In this document: one piece after another, positions 1 to 8,866 of the stretch
How positions within the stretch are numbered: the stretch's first letter is position 1
How the letters are laid out: every line of letters begins with the position of its first letter
NCBI RefSeq assembly: GCF_050219315.1
Contig: NZ_CP116939.1
Location: forward strand, 2,294,001-2,358,000
From: Megasphaera_A sueciensis
GTDB lineage: Bacteria > Bacillota > Negativicutes > Veillonellales > Megasphaeraceae
Direction: 5' to 3'
Length of the DNA stretch: 64,000 nucleotides
The notes under the pieces: generated by a model
The model's input: the letters and a program-made list of their open reading frames with translations, nothing else
The model's database searches: none
Told to the model about the DNA's origin: nothing
Made by a program: the position numbers and the translations under genes

Positions 1-191
1 AATTTTTTGCCGTTTTCGGTTAATACAACACCTTTGCGATTGCGTTCAAACAACTGGACCTTTAATTCTTTCTCCAAATTAGCAATGGCCTTGCTTAGAC
101 TTGGCTGTGATAAAAACAGTACTCCGGCCGCTCTGTTAAAACTGCCTTCTGATGCGATCGTTACAAAGTATTTCAGATTTTGTAATTCCAT
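1..191 (-). CDS. LysR family transcriptional regulator, N-terminal part (runs off the window)
   Basis: The minus strand from the ATG at 191 encodes the typical winged helix-turn-helix of a LysR-type regulator: it opens MELQNLKYFV, continues with the hallmark GSFNRAAGVLFLSQPSLSKA recognition region and LEKELKVQLFERNRKG, and is still open at base 1. Only about 63 of the roughly 300 residues are present, so the effector domain and the ligand class cannot be seen. It lies downstream of the lyase-permease-porin group on the same strand, separated by a terminator-like hairpin, so it may or may not regulate it. Family call is secure; target is unknown. Confidence 0.9.
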   Translation of the reverse strand, partial: MELQNLKYFVTIASEGSFNRAAGVLFLSQPSLSKAIANLEKELKVQLFERNRKGVVLTENGKK

Positions 192-263
192 GATATGCCT
201 GCCTTTTCTTCCCCACAAGTCAATTATAGCCGATGTTATGATTTCTTATAGTGGCATTGTTTT

Positions 264-328
264 AAATTACAAAACTCCCACATATGATTTCGTACTTATT
301 TATACCATAAAATCATATATAGGAGTTT
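264..328 (-). terminator. Imperfect inverted repeat after the porin gene, probable terminator
   Basis: Arms at 272-290 and 309-328 are nearly complementary (aaactccc... and ...ggagttt), and on the minus strand the second arm is followed by a T-rich stretch (tttgtaattt). It sits just downstream of the porin stop codon and separates it from the LysR gene. Confidence 0.5.
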
Positions 329-348
329 ATGCTTTTATTAATGAGATG

Positions 349-1407
349 CTAGAAGTGAATAGAAAGGTTAGTGAAGAATCTGTTACGATCATCTGATACA
401 CATTGGCTAAAACTATTCGAGTTAATTTTCTTATAGTTTAAGTCTCCGATTGTAAGGCTTGTTTTATCGTCAAATTTATGAATCCATGCAAACACCAGTC
501 CTTTGGTATTATTATTGGCGGCTCCCGTCATGTCTCCACCGTTGTCATCAAAAATGTTAGCTTGATCTTCTACGTAATAATAACCCGCCATTAGTCTATT
601 TTTCTTATCTACTTGATAGCCGAGATTAGTTTGGAAGGCTTGATTGTCTGAAGATGTGCTGCCAATCAAATATTCAGCGGAAAGATTCAATGTGTTAGTC
701 AATTTTTTTGAACCATATACGCTGAAGAAGGTTACACTGCTATCTGGAATATTGAAATCGGCTTTTGTGGTACCGCCATAATTAACATGAGCTACCATTG
801 TTCCCAAATCGGTTTTAGGATTGAGATGATAGTTGCCTTGCAAGACGAAGAATTTATCATTATTTTTACCTGATTGATAATTAGTCTGCGCTGCAATCGC
901 AGTGATATTGCCTGAACCCATTTTTTTTGTAACATTAACCGCATATGGTAAAATATACCTGCCCATGAACCCGTTATCATATAAAAGTCTACCACCCAAT
1001 GTCAGTGCCTGTGATCCAAGGACTACATTGTAGTTTTTATTGGTATATTTCAAACCAAACGAATCAATGGCAGCATCATTTAAGTCGGAAATGGATTTGT
1101 CAAAATAGTCTCTGGCAAACGCGGCATCTTCTTTGTTTATATGCTGATAACTGAATCTTGCATATGCAGATAAATTACTGGTAATGCGAATATTTGTGTT
1201 CAATTGTAACGTGGATTTAAAAGCGGTTCTTGTCTGGGAGGGCCGGCCGTTAACATAATTTCCATCATGCTGGTCGCGGTAATGGAACGTAATATTACCG
1301 TCAAAAGTTATGGGATCATTATTTGTCGTTGTTGTTTCCGCCAATACACTTCCCATACTAAAAACCATCAAATTAGTAACCAGTGCTATCAATAGCTTTT
1401 TCTTCAT
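349..1407 (-). CDS. Outer-membrane porin-like beta-barrel protein
   Basis: The 352-residue product begins with a clear signal peptide (MKKKLLIALV..., cleavage likely after VLAE or SVLA) and ends in ...LSIHF, the terminal phenylalanine expected of an outer-membrane barrel recognised by the BAM machinery. Between them are alternating hydrophobic/polar stretches with frequent Tyr, Asn and Gly, and a statement-like series of turn motifs, as in the small Gram-negative putative porin families. There is no SLH domain at the N-terminus, so it is not the OmpM-type anchor porin of Negativicutes. It starts 25 bp after the amino-acid permease, with a cluster resembling aggagcg as RBS, so it is probably co-transcribed with the permease and the lyase. 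A role in uptake of the substrate of that operon is inference only. Confidence 0.75.
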   Translation of the reverse strand: MKKKLLIALVTNLMVFSMGSVLAETTTTNNDPITFDGNITFHYRDQHDGNYVNGRPSQTRTAFKSTLQLNTNIRITSNLSAYARFSYQHINKEDAAFARDYFDKSISDLNDAAIDSFGLKYTNKNYNVVLGSQALTLGGRLLYDNGFMGRYILPYAVNVTKKMGSGNITAIAAQTNYQSGKNNDKFFVLQGNYHLNPKTDLGTMVAHVNYGGTTKADFNIPDSSVTFFSVYGSKKLTNTLNLSAEYLIGSTSSDNQAFQTNLGYQVDKKNRLMAGYYYVEDQANIFDDNGGDMTGAANNNTKGLVFAWIHKFDDKTSLTIGDLNYKKINSNSFSQCVSDDRNRFFTNLSIHF

Positions 1408-1432
1408 GAAATATCGCTCCTATTCATCAGGT

Positions 1433-2821
1433 CTAGTTTTTGTTATCATTTGCTACAGCATTTTCTATCAAAGTACTGTTCTTTTTCTTAATGTGATAGC
1501 CTATAAAAATCATAAGCAGCCAAATAGGTGCGATCATAATGGCTATCCGATAATCCGGCATGGTGCACATAGCAACGGCGATCATCAGAAAATAGGCAAT
1601 TGCAATATAATTGGCATAGGGATAAAACAGCATCTTATAACCTAGTGCTGCAACTTTTTCTGTACCTATTTTTTTCCTGAATTTTATCTGCGTAATGAGA
1701 ATCATGACCCAGTTGATTAATGCAGCAATAGTAGCTACAGACATTATGTAAATAAATAATTTTTGTGGAATTAACATATTCATGATTACGACTATGCCCA
1801 CAATAAGAGAAGAACATAATACGCCGGCATATGGGACGCCCTGTTTGGAAACTTTCTTCAAAAATGAGGGAGCGTTTCCTTGTAATGCCAACGCGTAAAG
1901 CATTCTGGCATTACTATACAAACAACTGTTATATGTTGAGAAAACAGCCGTAAGTACAATTACGTTCAGTACTGACGCAGCACTGGCAATCCCAAGTTTC
2001 ATAAAAATTTCAACAAATGGACTGCCGGCCATCCCTACTTGATTCCAGGGGTATAAAGTAACCAATACAAACATAGAACCGACATAAAAGATAAGAATTC
2101 GTCCAATAATGAGGTTGATTGCCTTAGGTATCGTTTTCGATGGATTTTCTGCTTCGCCTGCAGTAATACCGATAAGTTCAGTTCCCCCAAAAGCAAATGT
2201 GACAACAACAAAGGAAAGTATGACACCGTAAATTCCATTAGGGAAGAAGCCGCCATAATTAAACAAGTTGCCAAGACCAATCGGTTGGCCGCCAACGCCA
2301 ATGCCGGTAAAGATAATAACCATACCAAAAACAATCATTGCTATAATTGCCATGACCTTAACCAATGCTCCCCAAAATTCTATTTCACCAAAGGCCTTAA
2401 CATTGGATAAGTTAATTGCATTGACTAATAAAAACAGGATAAGCCCGGGAATCCACACCGGTAAATCTGGAAGCCAAAAATTTACATAAATCCCTACGAC
2501 AGATATTTCAGCCATGGAAATCGCAATATAGTTAAACCAGTAATTCCATCCTGATAAAAATCCGGGGAATTCACCCCAATAATCATAGGCATATGTGCTG
2601 AATGATCCTGCGACGGGATTATACACCGACATTTCACCTAATGCACGAACTACTAAATAAATAAAAATACCACCAATTATATAAGAAAAGATAACAGCCG
2701 GACCTGCCAACTGGATCGTACTGGCGGAACCATAAAATAATCCTGTACCGATAGCACAGCCTAATGCAATCATCTGAATATGACGATCTTTTAATCCTCG
2801 TTTCAAATTATGCTCTTCCAT
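1433..2821 (-). CDS. Amino-acid permease, APC superfamily
   Basis: The product (about 462 residues) has the APC-superfamily N-terminus: RGLKDRHIQMIALGCAIGTG followed by LFYGSASTIQLAGPAVIFSY, and about twelve hydrophobic segments to the end, matching the usual 450-480 residue size of the AAT/GABA-permease families. The start chosen is the ATG at 2821, because AAAGGTG lies six bases upstream; a longer frame beginning at 2839 would place the start upstream of this RBS. It is the middle gene of a minus-strand group, after a large aromatic amino-acid lyase-family gene, so aromatic amino-acid import is the most economical guess. A hairpin at 2876-2933 between lyase and permease suggests partial transcription termination or processing. 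Substrate is not determinable from the sequence. Confidence 0.85.
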   Translation of the reverse strand: MEEHNLKRGLKDRHIQMIALGCAIGTGLFYGSASTIQLAGPAVIFSYIIGGIFIYLVVRALGEMSVYNPVAGSFSTYAYDYWGEFPGFLSGWNYWFNYIAISMAEISVVGIYVNFWLPDLPVWIPGLILFLLVNAINLSNVKAFGEIEFWGALVKVMAIIAMIVFGMVIIFTGIGVGGQPIGLGNLFNYGGFFPNGIYGVILSFVVVTFAFGGTELIGITAGEAENPSKTIPKAINLIIGRILIFYVGSMFVLVTLYPWNQVGMAGSPFVEIFMKLGIASAASVLNVIVLTAVFSTYNSCLYSNARMLYALALQGNAPSFLKKVSKQGVPYAGVLCSSLIVGIVVIMNMLIPQKLFIYIMSVATIAALINWVMILITQIKFRKKIGTEKVAALGYKMLFYPYANYIAIAYFLMIAVAMCTMPDYRIAIMIAPIWLLMIFIGYHIKKKNSTLIENAVANDNKN

Positions 2822-2875
2822 ATTTTCACCTTTTTTCATATGATTTTATTAATGGGATAATAACAGCTATTCATC

Positions 2876-2933
2876 CTAAAAATAGGGAACTACAGGAAAT
2901 ATAGTAAAAAATACTTTTTTCCCCTAGTTCCCT
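2876..2933 (-). terminator. Hairpin between lyase and permease genes, terminator-like
   Basis: On the minus strand, agggaacta...tagttccct forms the outer stem with an inner gggaaa/tttcc extension, followed by ATTTTT. It would cap the lyase transcript, or attenuate read-through into the permease. Confidence 0.6.
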
Positions 2934-2961
2934 TTGGATGTTTTAATACGCAGTATTTATA

Positions 2962-4596
2962 TTATTTTTTATTAACGTTTTTATACGGTTCAAGAAAAGC
3001 ATGAAAGTGACGCATCGGCAGAGTATGGCCCATAGTGATACGCATGTTTGGGATGGTTTCGCGATCCTTGTAGAGTTCGCTTACCGCTTCGATGACATAG
3101 TCCAAATGTTCCTGGTTCAGTTGGTCACGGTTAATCGCAAAGCGTACAACGTTGATCATTTCTTTTTGCTGTTCCGGTGTTTTCAGATCGTATTCCATGC
3201 TGTAATCACCTAATTCAGAAACGCGGATGCCATAACGACGGATCAATTCCAGGCTGAAGCCTTCACCGGCGAAAGTTTCATGGCCGCGCTTGTAGTCGAA
3301 GAACTTATCCATATTCAGATAAACACCATGGCCGCCGGCGGGAAGAACAACAGGAAGACCGGCTTTGTAGAAGCCCTGTGCTAAGTATTCGCACTGGGAC
3401 ACACGTTCACTTAGATAATCGAAACGACCAGCTTCATATAACCCTGTTGTCAAGGCCATAATATCACGGCCGCTCATACCGCCATACGAATCATTGCCAT
3501 ACGAGGAAATCTGTTTTACCTTAAGGAGAATACCAATATCAGTTTTGATGTTACCACTTTCATCAAAGTCACTGAATTTTTTCCAGAAGTAGCCTTTATC
3601 ACGGAAAGCGAGTACGCCACCCATGTTCGCGTGACCATCTTTTTTTAAGCTTGCTGTAAAGCCATCGCAATAGGAGAACATTTCCTTTGCGATTTCAAAG
3701 ATGGATTTATCGGCATAGCCTGTTTCATTCATCTTAATAAAATAACAGTTTTCAGCCCAGCGTGCTGCATCAAGCATGAATGGAATTTTGTATTTGTGAG
3801 CAATGGAACTGGAAGTGCGGAGGTTATCCATGGAAACCGGTTGCCCGCATACGGTGTTGTTTGTAATGGTTGTATACACCATGGGAACATTTTCCGGACC
3901 GATGTCTTCAATCAGCTTCTGGAGTTTTTCCGTATCCATGTTGCCTTTAAAGGGGTTCTTTGTATATTTACCGTCATCAGGTACTTCCCATAAGAGGTCT
4001 CTGTCAAAGCAGTTCCGTGGTGTAGACCCCATTTGTTTGATATTGCCTTCCGTGGTGTCAAAATGACCATTGGAAGGAATCGTAAAATTTTTACCTGGAT
4101 AACGTTTATTTAAAATTTTACTGATAACGCTGAAAAGTAAGGATTCAGCGCAACGGCCTTGTGGAACGAGAAAGGTATTCGGACGTTCCATTTGGGCAGC
4201 ACCTCCGTTGAAAAGGGTGCCTTCATATTCGCAAAGGTACATTTCGTCCATCATTTTTTCAACATTTTCACAGCCGGTTCGTATTAGATCGACAATTCGT
4301 TTTTGATTATCGCCTCGTTCGAAAACATCACGCATTGCATCGAGCAGGACATAATAGCCTTTGTTGCGGCCATAAGATTCATCGCCAAGGAACATAGCAC
4401 TCCATTGTAAGTCGGTCATGGATGTTGTGCCGGAGTCAGACAACATATCAACGGTCAACATACCTGCAGGAAATGCAAATTCGTTGTAATGGGTGGACTT
4501 TAATGCGCGCTCACGCTGTTCCATCGTTACATTAGGAAGGTTACGTTTGACATAACACATCGACTTCGGGGTTTTTGTTTTGAGCGGATATTTCAT
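2962..4596 (-). CDS. Tryptophanase / tyrosine phenol-lyase family enzyme, long variant
   Basis: This is a PLP-dependent beta-eliminating lyase, degrading an aromatic amino acid to pyruvate, ammonia and indole or phenol. Family landmarks are LLxDSGT-like LSDSGTTSMTDLQWSAM near residue 50, VPQGRCAESLLF (PLP phosphate region), TNNTVCGQPVSMDNLRT, MLDAARWAENCYFIK (Asp and Arg around the PLP ring) and SLKKDGHANMGG near residue 317 with the Schiff-base lysine, then SYGGMSGRD. The start at 4596 is set by GGAGGT seven bases upstream; an ATG overlapping that RBS at 4611 is rejected. At about 544 residues it is far longer than TnaA or Tpl (about 456-471), mainly through a roughly 45-residue insertion between GDESYG and VPQGR. 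Sequence alone does not tell Trp from Tyr; the complete trp operon in the window fits either. Followed by an amino-acid permease and a porin on the same strand. Confidence 0.85.
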   Translation of the reverse strand: MKYPLKTKTPKSMCYVKRNLPNVTMEQRERALKSTHYNEFAFPAGMLTVDMLSDSGTTSMTDLQWSAMFLGDESYGRNKGYYVLLDAMRDVFERGDNQKRIVDLIRTGCENVEKMMDEMYLCEYEGTLFNGGAAQMERPNTFLVPQGRCAESLLFSVISKILNKRYPGKNFTIPSNGHFDTTEGNIKQMGSTPRNCFDRDLLWEVPDDGKYTKNPFKGNMDTEKLQKLIEDIGPENVPMVYTTITNNTVCGQPVSMDNLRTSSSIAHKYKIPFMLDAARWAENCYFIKMNETGYADKSIFEIAKEMFSYCDGFTASLKKDGHANMGGVLAFRDKGYFWKKFSDFDESGNIKTDIGILLKVKQISSYGNDSYGGMSGRDIMALTTGLYEAGRFDYLSERVSQCEYLAQGFYKAGLPVVLPAGGHGVYLNMDKFFDYKRGHETFAGEGFSLELIRRYGIRVSELGDYSMEYDLKTPEQQKEMINVVRFAINRDQLNQEHLDYVIEAVSELYKDRETIPNMRITMGHTLPMRHFHAFLEPYKNVNKK

Positions 4597-4985
4597 AGTT
4601 ATTACCTCCATTAAAAAATAATTTATTATATAACACCCCGGTCATCCACATACGACTAGCGGACAGCGTTATAAGCAGTTTTCTTTGCCTTTTGATATCA
4701 ACATGTTTGTTTACGATTCAATTATATCACCTTGACATAATGTCGGCTAAGTGAAAAAAATTATGATATAGTTATAACTTTTTTGCATATTATATTTGCT
4801 TTTTTGAAAACAATGAACTGAAAAAGTGAATAATGTTTTGTCCTTTTTAGTTAATCTTAAACCCTATAATAAAAAGAAAAGGTTAAAACGACGAATTGTC
4901 AAGTTAAGTACCATACTGGTATGTGTCAAGAAGTTCTCGGTAAGTATTGACCTAGATAATAGCTAGTCTCATCGATTTCGCTTTT

Positions 4986-5500
4986 TTACAAAAATGCAGG
5001 CGTTGAGAAACTTTTAGCTAACTTTCCTATAGCACTGCTGGACGGGCCAGTATTGCGAATGCGTCCGTGATGAACCCCTACATGCGTCTGAAAGAGAATC
5101 TTCCGCATGACTCGTCTCATCGTTCCACGGAAGGTCCGGCTCACCGGAGCAGTAAAACCTCTTGCCCATCCCATAAACGTCTGATTTCGTATGGCCGTAA
5201 TTCCCTTGTTTCTTCATCCGGTAACTGTATATCCGATGGTTACTCTCACAGGAACCGATGCCACTTGCAGACACAGGGATCGTTTGTAATTTCAGCGGTG
5301 CGAACGAAATCCAGTTCCGCGCCACATACTACCGTAGTTTCTGTACATGCACGATATCCCCTGGCGTTTCCCCTTGTGATTCCGCCGTATTCAGTAATAC
5401 CTGCAGCGGTTCCTATCGGTACTAGTACTTTGCGTATCTCGTCCTGTAAGGTTGGTTCTGTGAAATGTAACCGCTCTTTCAGTAAAGATGCCCCTTTCAT
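4986..5500 (-). pseudogene. Decayed transposase, possibly ISLre2/UPF0236 family
   Basis: Reading the minus strand, a frame from 5500 runs to about 5250, then the coding signal continues in other frames: GSCESNHRIYSYRMKKQG around 5240, and KLAKSFSTPAFL at the end near 4990. The middle motif resembles the conserved C-terminal segment of UPF0236/ISLre2 transposases, and KLAKxFSTPAFL recurs in another fragment at about 44985-45024. At least two frameshifts and a missing N-terminal half make it non-functional. The family assignment is from motif memory and is tentative; that it is a dead transposase is well supported by the flanking inverted repeats. Confidence 0.5.
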
Positions 5501-5529
5501 TAGACAAAAAGTCTAATGAAAAGGGGCAT
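5488..5529. repeat. Perfect-arm hairpin of about 18 bp
   Basis: Arms at 5488-5504 and 5511-5529 (atgcccctttcattagac and its complement, with one extra A) with a short A-rich loop. It lies inside the defective IS and shares the aaaggggc end with the next hairpin at 5951-6003. It may be a terminator from whatever occupied this locus, or a small mobile hairpin. Confidence 0.6.
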
Positions 5530-5950
5530 AGTTGAACAATTTAGGAATTGACATGTATTTTACAGACCGTATTGCTTTTGGTAGCGGGGAAGCAATGAAA
5601 ATTCCAATGGATTACTCAGACAATTTTACCCCAGGAAGACCCATCTTTTTCTAGTAGACGAAAAGGAAGTCATACACAATTTATTTCTGATTAATTTAAG
5701 GCCATGAAAATATTTAGGCTAGAAATTTGCTATTGAAGTCTTTTTACACGAACTGTAGCACTTTACTTGACAATTCGCTATATAAAATACAATGATAAGA
5801 GCTTCCGATGGTACCATTTTTTAATATATTTATGGCAATTATTTGGTACAATCGTTTTTATAAGTCAATATAGATGGCATGGGTAAGCCAATTGTCTTGA
5901 GTTTTCGTAATGAAAGGGCGTTGGTTTAAATCCAATAAGTGGCTCCAGTA

Positions 5951-6003
5951 AAAGGGGCTGTAACAGAATGAAGTTTTTTTCTTCATTTTGTTACAGCCCC
6001 TTT
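5951..6003. repeat. 23-bp inverted repeat, terminator-like, in front of the ISL3-like remnant
   Basis: Arms at 5951-5973 and 5981-6003 (aaaggggctgtaacagaatg...) pair with a single mismatch around a run of seven T. It lies about 50 bp before the start of the decayed ISL3-type transposase, and its ggggctgtaaca end looks like an IS terminal repeat, so it may be a back-to-back pair of IS ends rather than a terminator. Confidence 0.6.
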
Positions 6004-6050
6004 GTAGTTAAAAGAACTGGTTAGACCAGGAATAGAAAGGATAATGAATT

Positions 6051-6890
6051 ATGTCCCATTATTATATAGAAAAAGTGTTTAAATTAGAAGAGGATTGCAT
6101 TAAATACGATGAATGCCTTGGAAACAAAGCTTTTACGTTGCGTTCTCTCGTCAAAGATGTATCTGTCCCCGTTGCCATTCCCACACAGACCAAATTAAGA
6201 ATTACCGCCAGAAGGAAATCTTGTTATCATTGGTTCTATGATGCTCCTATCTATGCATTTCTTCGTAAATGACGTTATCTATACCCGGTATGCGGACATT
6301 CTTTCTATGCCCTTACACGGTTGGTTCACCCCTGCTAACGTTATCGTCAGTATCAACAATTAGCTATCATCCAAGAATGTGCCCTCGCAAAGAAAGTTTT
6401 ACTGACATCACAAACCGATTTCATCTTTCTGTTACCACCGTCATTCGCTAGTTCGACCATATTTCCTACTTATCCTATCGCTGGATGAATTCGAAGGAAA
6501 CATATAGGGGCAGACAGGATCTCTGTCGCAGATCCTGCCTAAAAGAAAGTATTCGATATTTTTACTCAACGCGATACACAGAAACTGATCCCATACGCTG
6601 CTACCTGTCCTTATGCGATGTGCAAAAAAGTGAATTATGTGGTCATGGATGGTCTCCACCTTATTTCGTTCCGTAGTACATCAGATATTCCTCCATACGG
6701 CTATTATCTGCGACAAATATCATATTGTCCGACAGGATAATATGGGGCAGGGGAATGATCGGAAACACATTCAAAAGTAATCTGACCATCACCGTATTTA
6801 TTTTGAACAAGACAAGATCATCTTAAGCAGAGACGCTGTATCGACAGTATTTAAAATACAGCGTCGGATGTTTTGTGATGAAGAATGCCG
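6051..6890 (+). pseudogene. Decayed ISL3 family transposase
   Basis: A start MSHYYIEKVFKLEEDCIKYD at 6051 is in the style of ISL3 transposase N-termini. The coding signal then changes frame repeatedly: QQLAIIQECALAKK near 6355, VVMDGLHLISF near 6640, and IICDKYHIVRQDNMGQGND near 6703-6760 followed by KHIQK and YFEQDKIILSRDAV near 6800. The DKYHIVRQ and YFxxxxxxLxR segments are the characteristic central motifs of ISL3 transposases. Several frameshifts and stops make it non-functional. The pieces are in the right order, so this is one decayed copy rather than several fragments. Confidence 0.75.
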
Positions 6891-6905
6891 TAGAGAACAC
6901 TGTGC

Positions 6906-8216
6906 TTATTCAGCAACGTCTTCACTGACTAGCGGATTTCCTGGTTTGACAAAAATCCAAGCTACAATAGCTATAATTCCAAATAAAGAAGTTGCAGCAA
7001 ATGCTTGGTTCCATCCATAGTTGGTAACTAAAAACGCCGTAACGATGGGTGCTAGAACACCGCCTATATTACCCCAAAAGTTCATCCAGCCTGAAACCGA
7101 ACCTGTATATTTGCCGCCAAGGGATATAACAGTAGACCAACCGGCACTAAAAGTTAAACCTAAGGATCCGAGAGAAACAGACATCCAAATAATATTCATG
7201 ATAGGATTTGCCGTATGAGATGCGATATATAGACCGAATGAGCAAATTACTACACCGATAATAGCAGTAATAGTACGCATGGTATATTGACGGCTGCTGT
7301 TTGCGCTTTTTGCAAACTTGTCGGAAATATAACCGGCCAGAAAAACAACAGCCATTAATGCAATCCAAGGAAAAGATGCCCAAATCCCCATTTTTGCTAA
7401 AGAGAAACCTTGTGTTTCTGTGAGATATAAAGGAAGCCAGGCCAAAAATACATACATAATATAATCGATGACACAAAATTGGAGGCCTACAGCCCAAAAT
7501 TGAGAAGACCGTAGAAATTTTCCCCATGGAGCCATTGTTTTTTTGTTATCTGTATTAGAAAGGCAGCCGTCATTGATATAAATTGCTTCTTCCTTGTTAA
7601 CAAAAGGACTGTCGGCAGGATTGTCTTTTGCAAAATGAAACCAAATCCAAGCAAGAAGAGCTCCTACTAAGCCAAAAAGGACAAAGACAATATGCCAGCC
7701 GAAGGCTGCCATGAGAGTAACCGTTACAGCCGGACCAACAACAGGACCAAAGAATGTACCTAATAAAATAGAAGAACTAGCGGAACCTTTTTCTTTGGAA
7801 TTAAACCACTTGAAGGTTGCTGAACCCAGTGACGGAAATACCGGACCCTCGCCAATTCCAAACATGAAACGGATAACTGCGAAACTGAATTTACCTTTGG
7901 AAAGTGCTGTTAGCACGGTAAAAACAGACCACCATAAAATTGCCAACGCACCTGTGCGGCGAAACCCGAGTTTTTCGGCAAGTATGCCTCCCGGGACCTG
8001 CATAAGTGCATATCCGGCAAAGAAACATGTTTGGATAAATCCCATATTAATTTTTGTAAAGCCAAATTCCTGCATAATAACAGGAGTGGCAACAGATAAA
8101 TTAACGCGGTCCATATAAGCGACAAAACTGATCAGAAAAATAAGAAATGCTATTTTCCAGCGGAAGTTTGTCATCGTCGATGTTTTTGACGTGATATTTT
8201 CCATGATGTTTTCCAT
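6906..8216 (-). CDS. MFS transporter of the anion:cation symporter (ACS) type, T-box controlled
   Basis: The product (about 436 residues) has 12 predicted membrane spans and the ACS-family N-terminus: RWKIAFLIFLISFVAYMDR with NLSVATPVIMQEFGF, then GYALMQVPGGILAEKLGFRR (the loop 2-3 MFS motif) and FGIGEGPVFPS. The start at 8216 is preceded by AAGGGGGA at the right distance; a longer frame from 8270 lacks an RBS. ACS members normally carry organic anions such as hexuronates or aromatic acids, but here the gene lies directly behind a T-box leader (8289-8553), which senses an uncharged tRNA, so an amino acid or an amino-acid precursor or keto acid is a better guess for the substrate. The specifier looks like TTC (Phe). 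Single-gene transcript; the next gene upstream on this strand is far away. Confidence 0.88.
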   Translation of the reverse strand: MENIMENITSKTSTMTNFRWKIAFLIFLISFVAYMDRVNLSVATPVIMQEFGFTKINMGFIQTCFFAGYALMQVPGGILAEKLGFRRTGALAILWWSVFTVLTALSKGKFSFAVIRFMFGIGEGPVFPSLGSATFKWFNSKEKGSASSSILLGTFFGPVVGPAVTVTLMAAFGWHIVFVLFGLVGALLAWIWFHFAKDNPADSPFVNKEEAIYINDGCLSNTDNKKTMAPWGKFLRSSQFWAVGLQFCVIDYIMYVFLAWLPLYLTETQGFSLAKMGIWASFPWIALMAVVFLAGYISDKFAKSANSSRQYTMRTITAIIGVVICSFGLYIASHTANPIMNIIWMSVSLGSLGLTFSAGWSTVISLGGKYTGSVSGWMNFWGNIGGVLAPIVTAFLVTNYGWNQAFAATSLFGIIAIVAWIFVKPGNPLVSEDVAE

Positions 8217-8288
8217 GATAAAATCCCCCTTGATATACTTACAGAACAATAATAACGATACTTTCCGCAATGGTCCGTAAAGTATAAG

Positions 8289-8553
8289 AATGCCCCTGTT
8301 GTCTTCCTGATGAGAGAAGACAACAGGGGCGAAATAACTATTCGCGGTACCACCCTGACATTATACTCGATGCCGTATCGGCTTTCATTAACGCTGAATC
8401 ACGTTTACACCTCATGTTTTTCTAGAATAACAAGTCGGTGCAAAAGCTCCGGAGCGAAGTCAAATAATTTTATTCCTGCCGAATTTCAGCAGATATCGGC
8501 TCTCTGGTAAGGAAGAAAAAATTATTTTTTACTCTTTCATGGCTAACTATAGC
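8289..8553 (-). promoter_or_regulatory. T-box leader for the MFS transporter, specifier probably TTC (Phe)
   Basis: Read on the minus strand, the leader contains the stem I AG-bulge segment AGAGAGCCG...TGCTGAAA near 8490-8500, the T-box core agggtggtaccgcg (8343-8356 on the plus strand as its complement), and a strong terminator with 14-bp arms gcccctgttgtctt/aagacaacaggggc (8292-8330). The specifier position, aligned on the Trp T-box of this same window (codon, five bases, then (C/G)GA), falls on TTC at 8458-8456, i.e. Phe. The leader ends about 75 bp before the MFS start codon. T-box identity is certain; the codon assignment is by alignment and moderately sure. Confidence 0.9.
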
Positions 8554-8579
8554 GCATATTTGAAATGAGAATATATGCG
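8553..8579. repeat. Dyad overlapping the likely promoter of the T-box/MFS transcript
   Basis: The sequence cgcatat...atatgcg is an inverted repeat with 7-8 bp arms just upstream of the T-box leader; on the minus strand a TATAGT that could serve as -10 follows directly. It could be an operator adding a second layer of control. Weak, unlinked to any known factor. Confidence 0.3.
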
Positions 8580-8668
8580 AATTTGTTGGAAAATATTGAG
8601 TACATTATCCACGGATATAAAGCTTTTGTCAAGAGAAATATTATAAAATTTTAATTTTATTTTAACTT

Positions 8669-8697
8669 AAACGTTAAACGAAAAACGTTTAACGTTT
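8669..8697. repeat. Perfect 12-bp inverted repeat between the two divergent T-box leaders
   Basis: aaacgttaaacg at 8669-8680 and its exact complement at 8686-8697 are separated by five A. The surroundings are AT-only and hold no gene. It has the shape of a repressor operator; the acgtttaac core recurs at about 9408-9416, ahead of another strong promoter. Confidence 0.55.
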
Positions 8698-8866
8698 TAT
8701 GATGAACCGCGTATTTATCAGATATTTTTACTTTTTCAAAAAATAAAAAAATAAATTTTATTGCAGGTAGTATTATTTTTGGGTAAAACGATAAACGTAA
8801 TATTTTCTTTTTAGATAAAATAATAAAATAATAAATATTCTCAAATAAAAATAATATATGCGGTTC

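Larger units (their letters stand above)
4892..5777. mobile_element. Defective insertion sequence bounded by inverted repeats (ISLre2-like)
   Basis: Inverted repeats at 4892-4909 (cgaattgtcaagttaagt) and 5760-5777 (its complement with one mismatch) enclose 886 bp that hold a decayed transposase on the minus strand. The inner right-end motif (accgagaacttcttgacacatacc, read on the minus strand at about 4915-4940) recurs near 45057-45085 and 46808-46830, so the same element family has left several fragments in this window. The element is much shorter than a full ISLre2 (about 1.5 kb) and carries an unrelated hairpin at 5488-5529, so it has lost internal sequence. Confidence 0.6.

Noticed and set aside
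2962..4596. Assigning the lyase firmly as tryptophanase or tyrosine phenol-lyase
   Set aside because: Substrate-deciding positions could not be aligned with confidence because of the insertion; kept as family-level.
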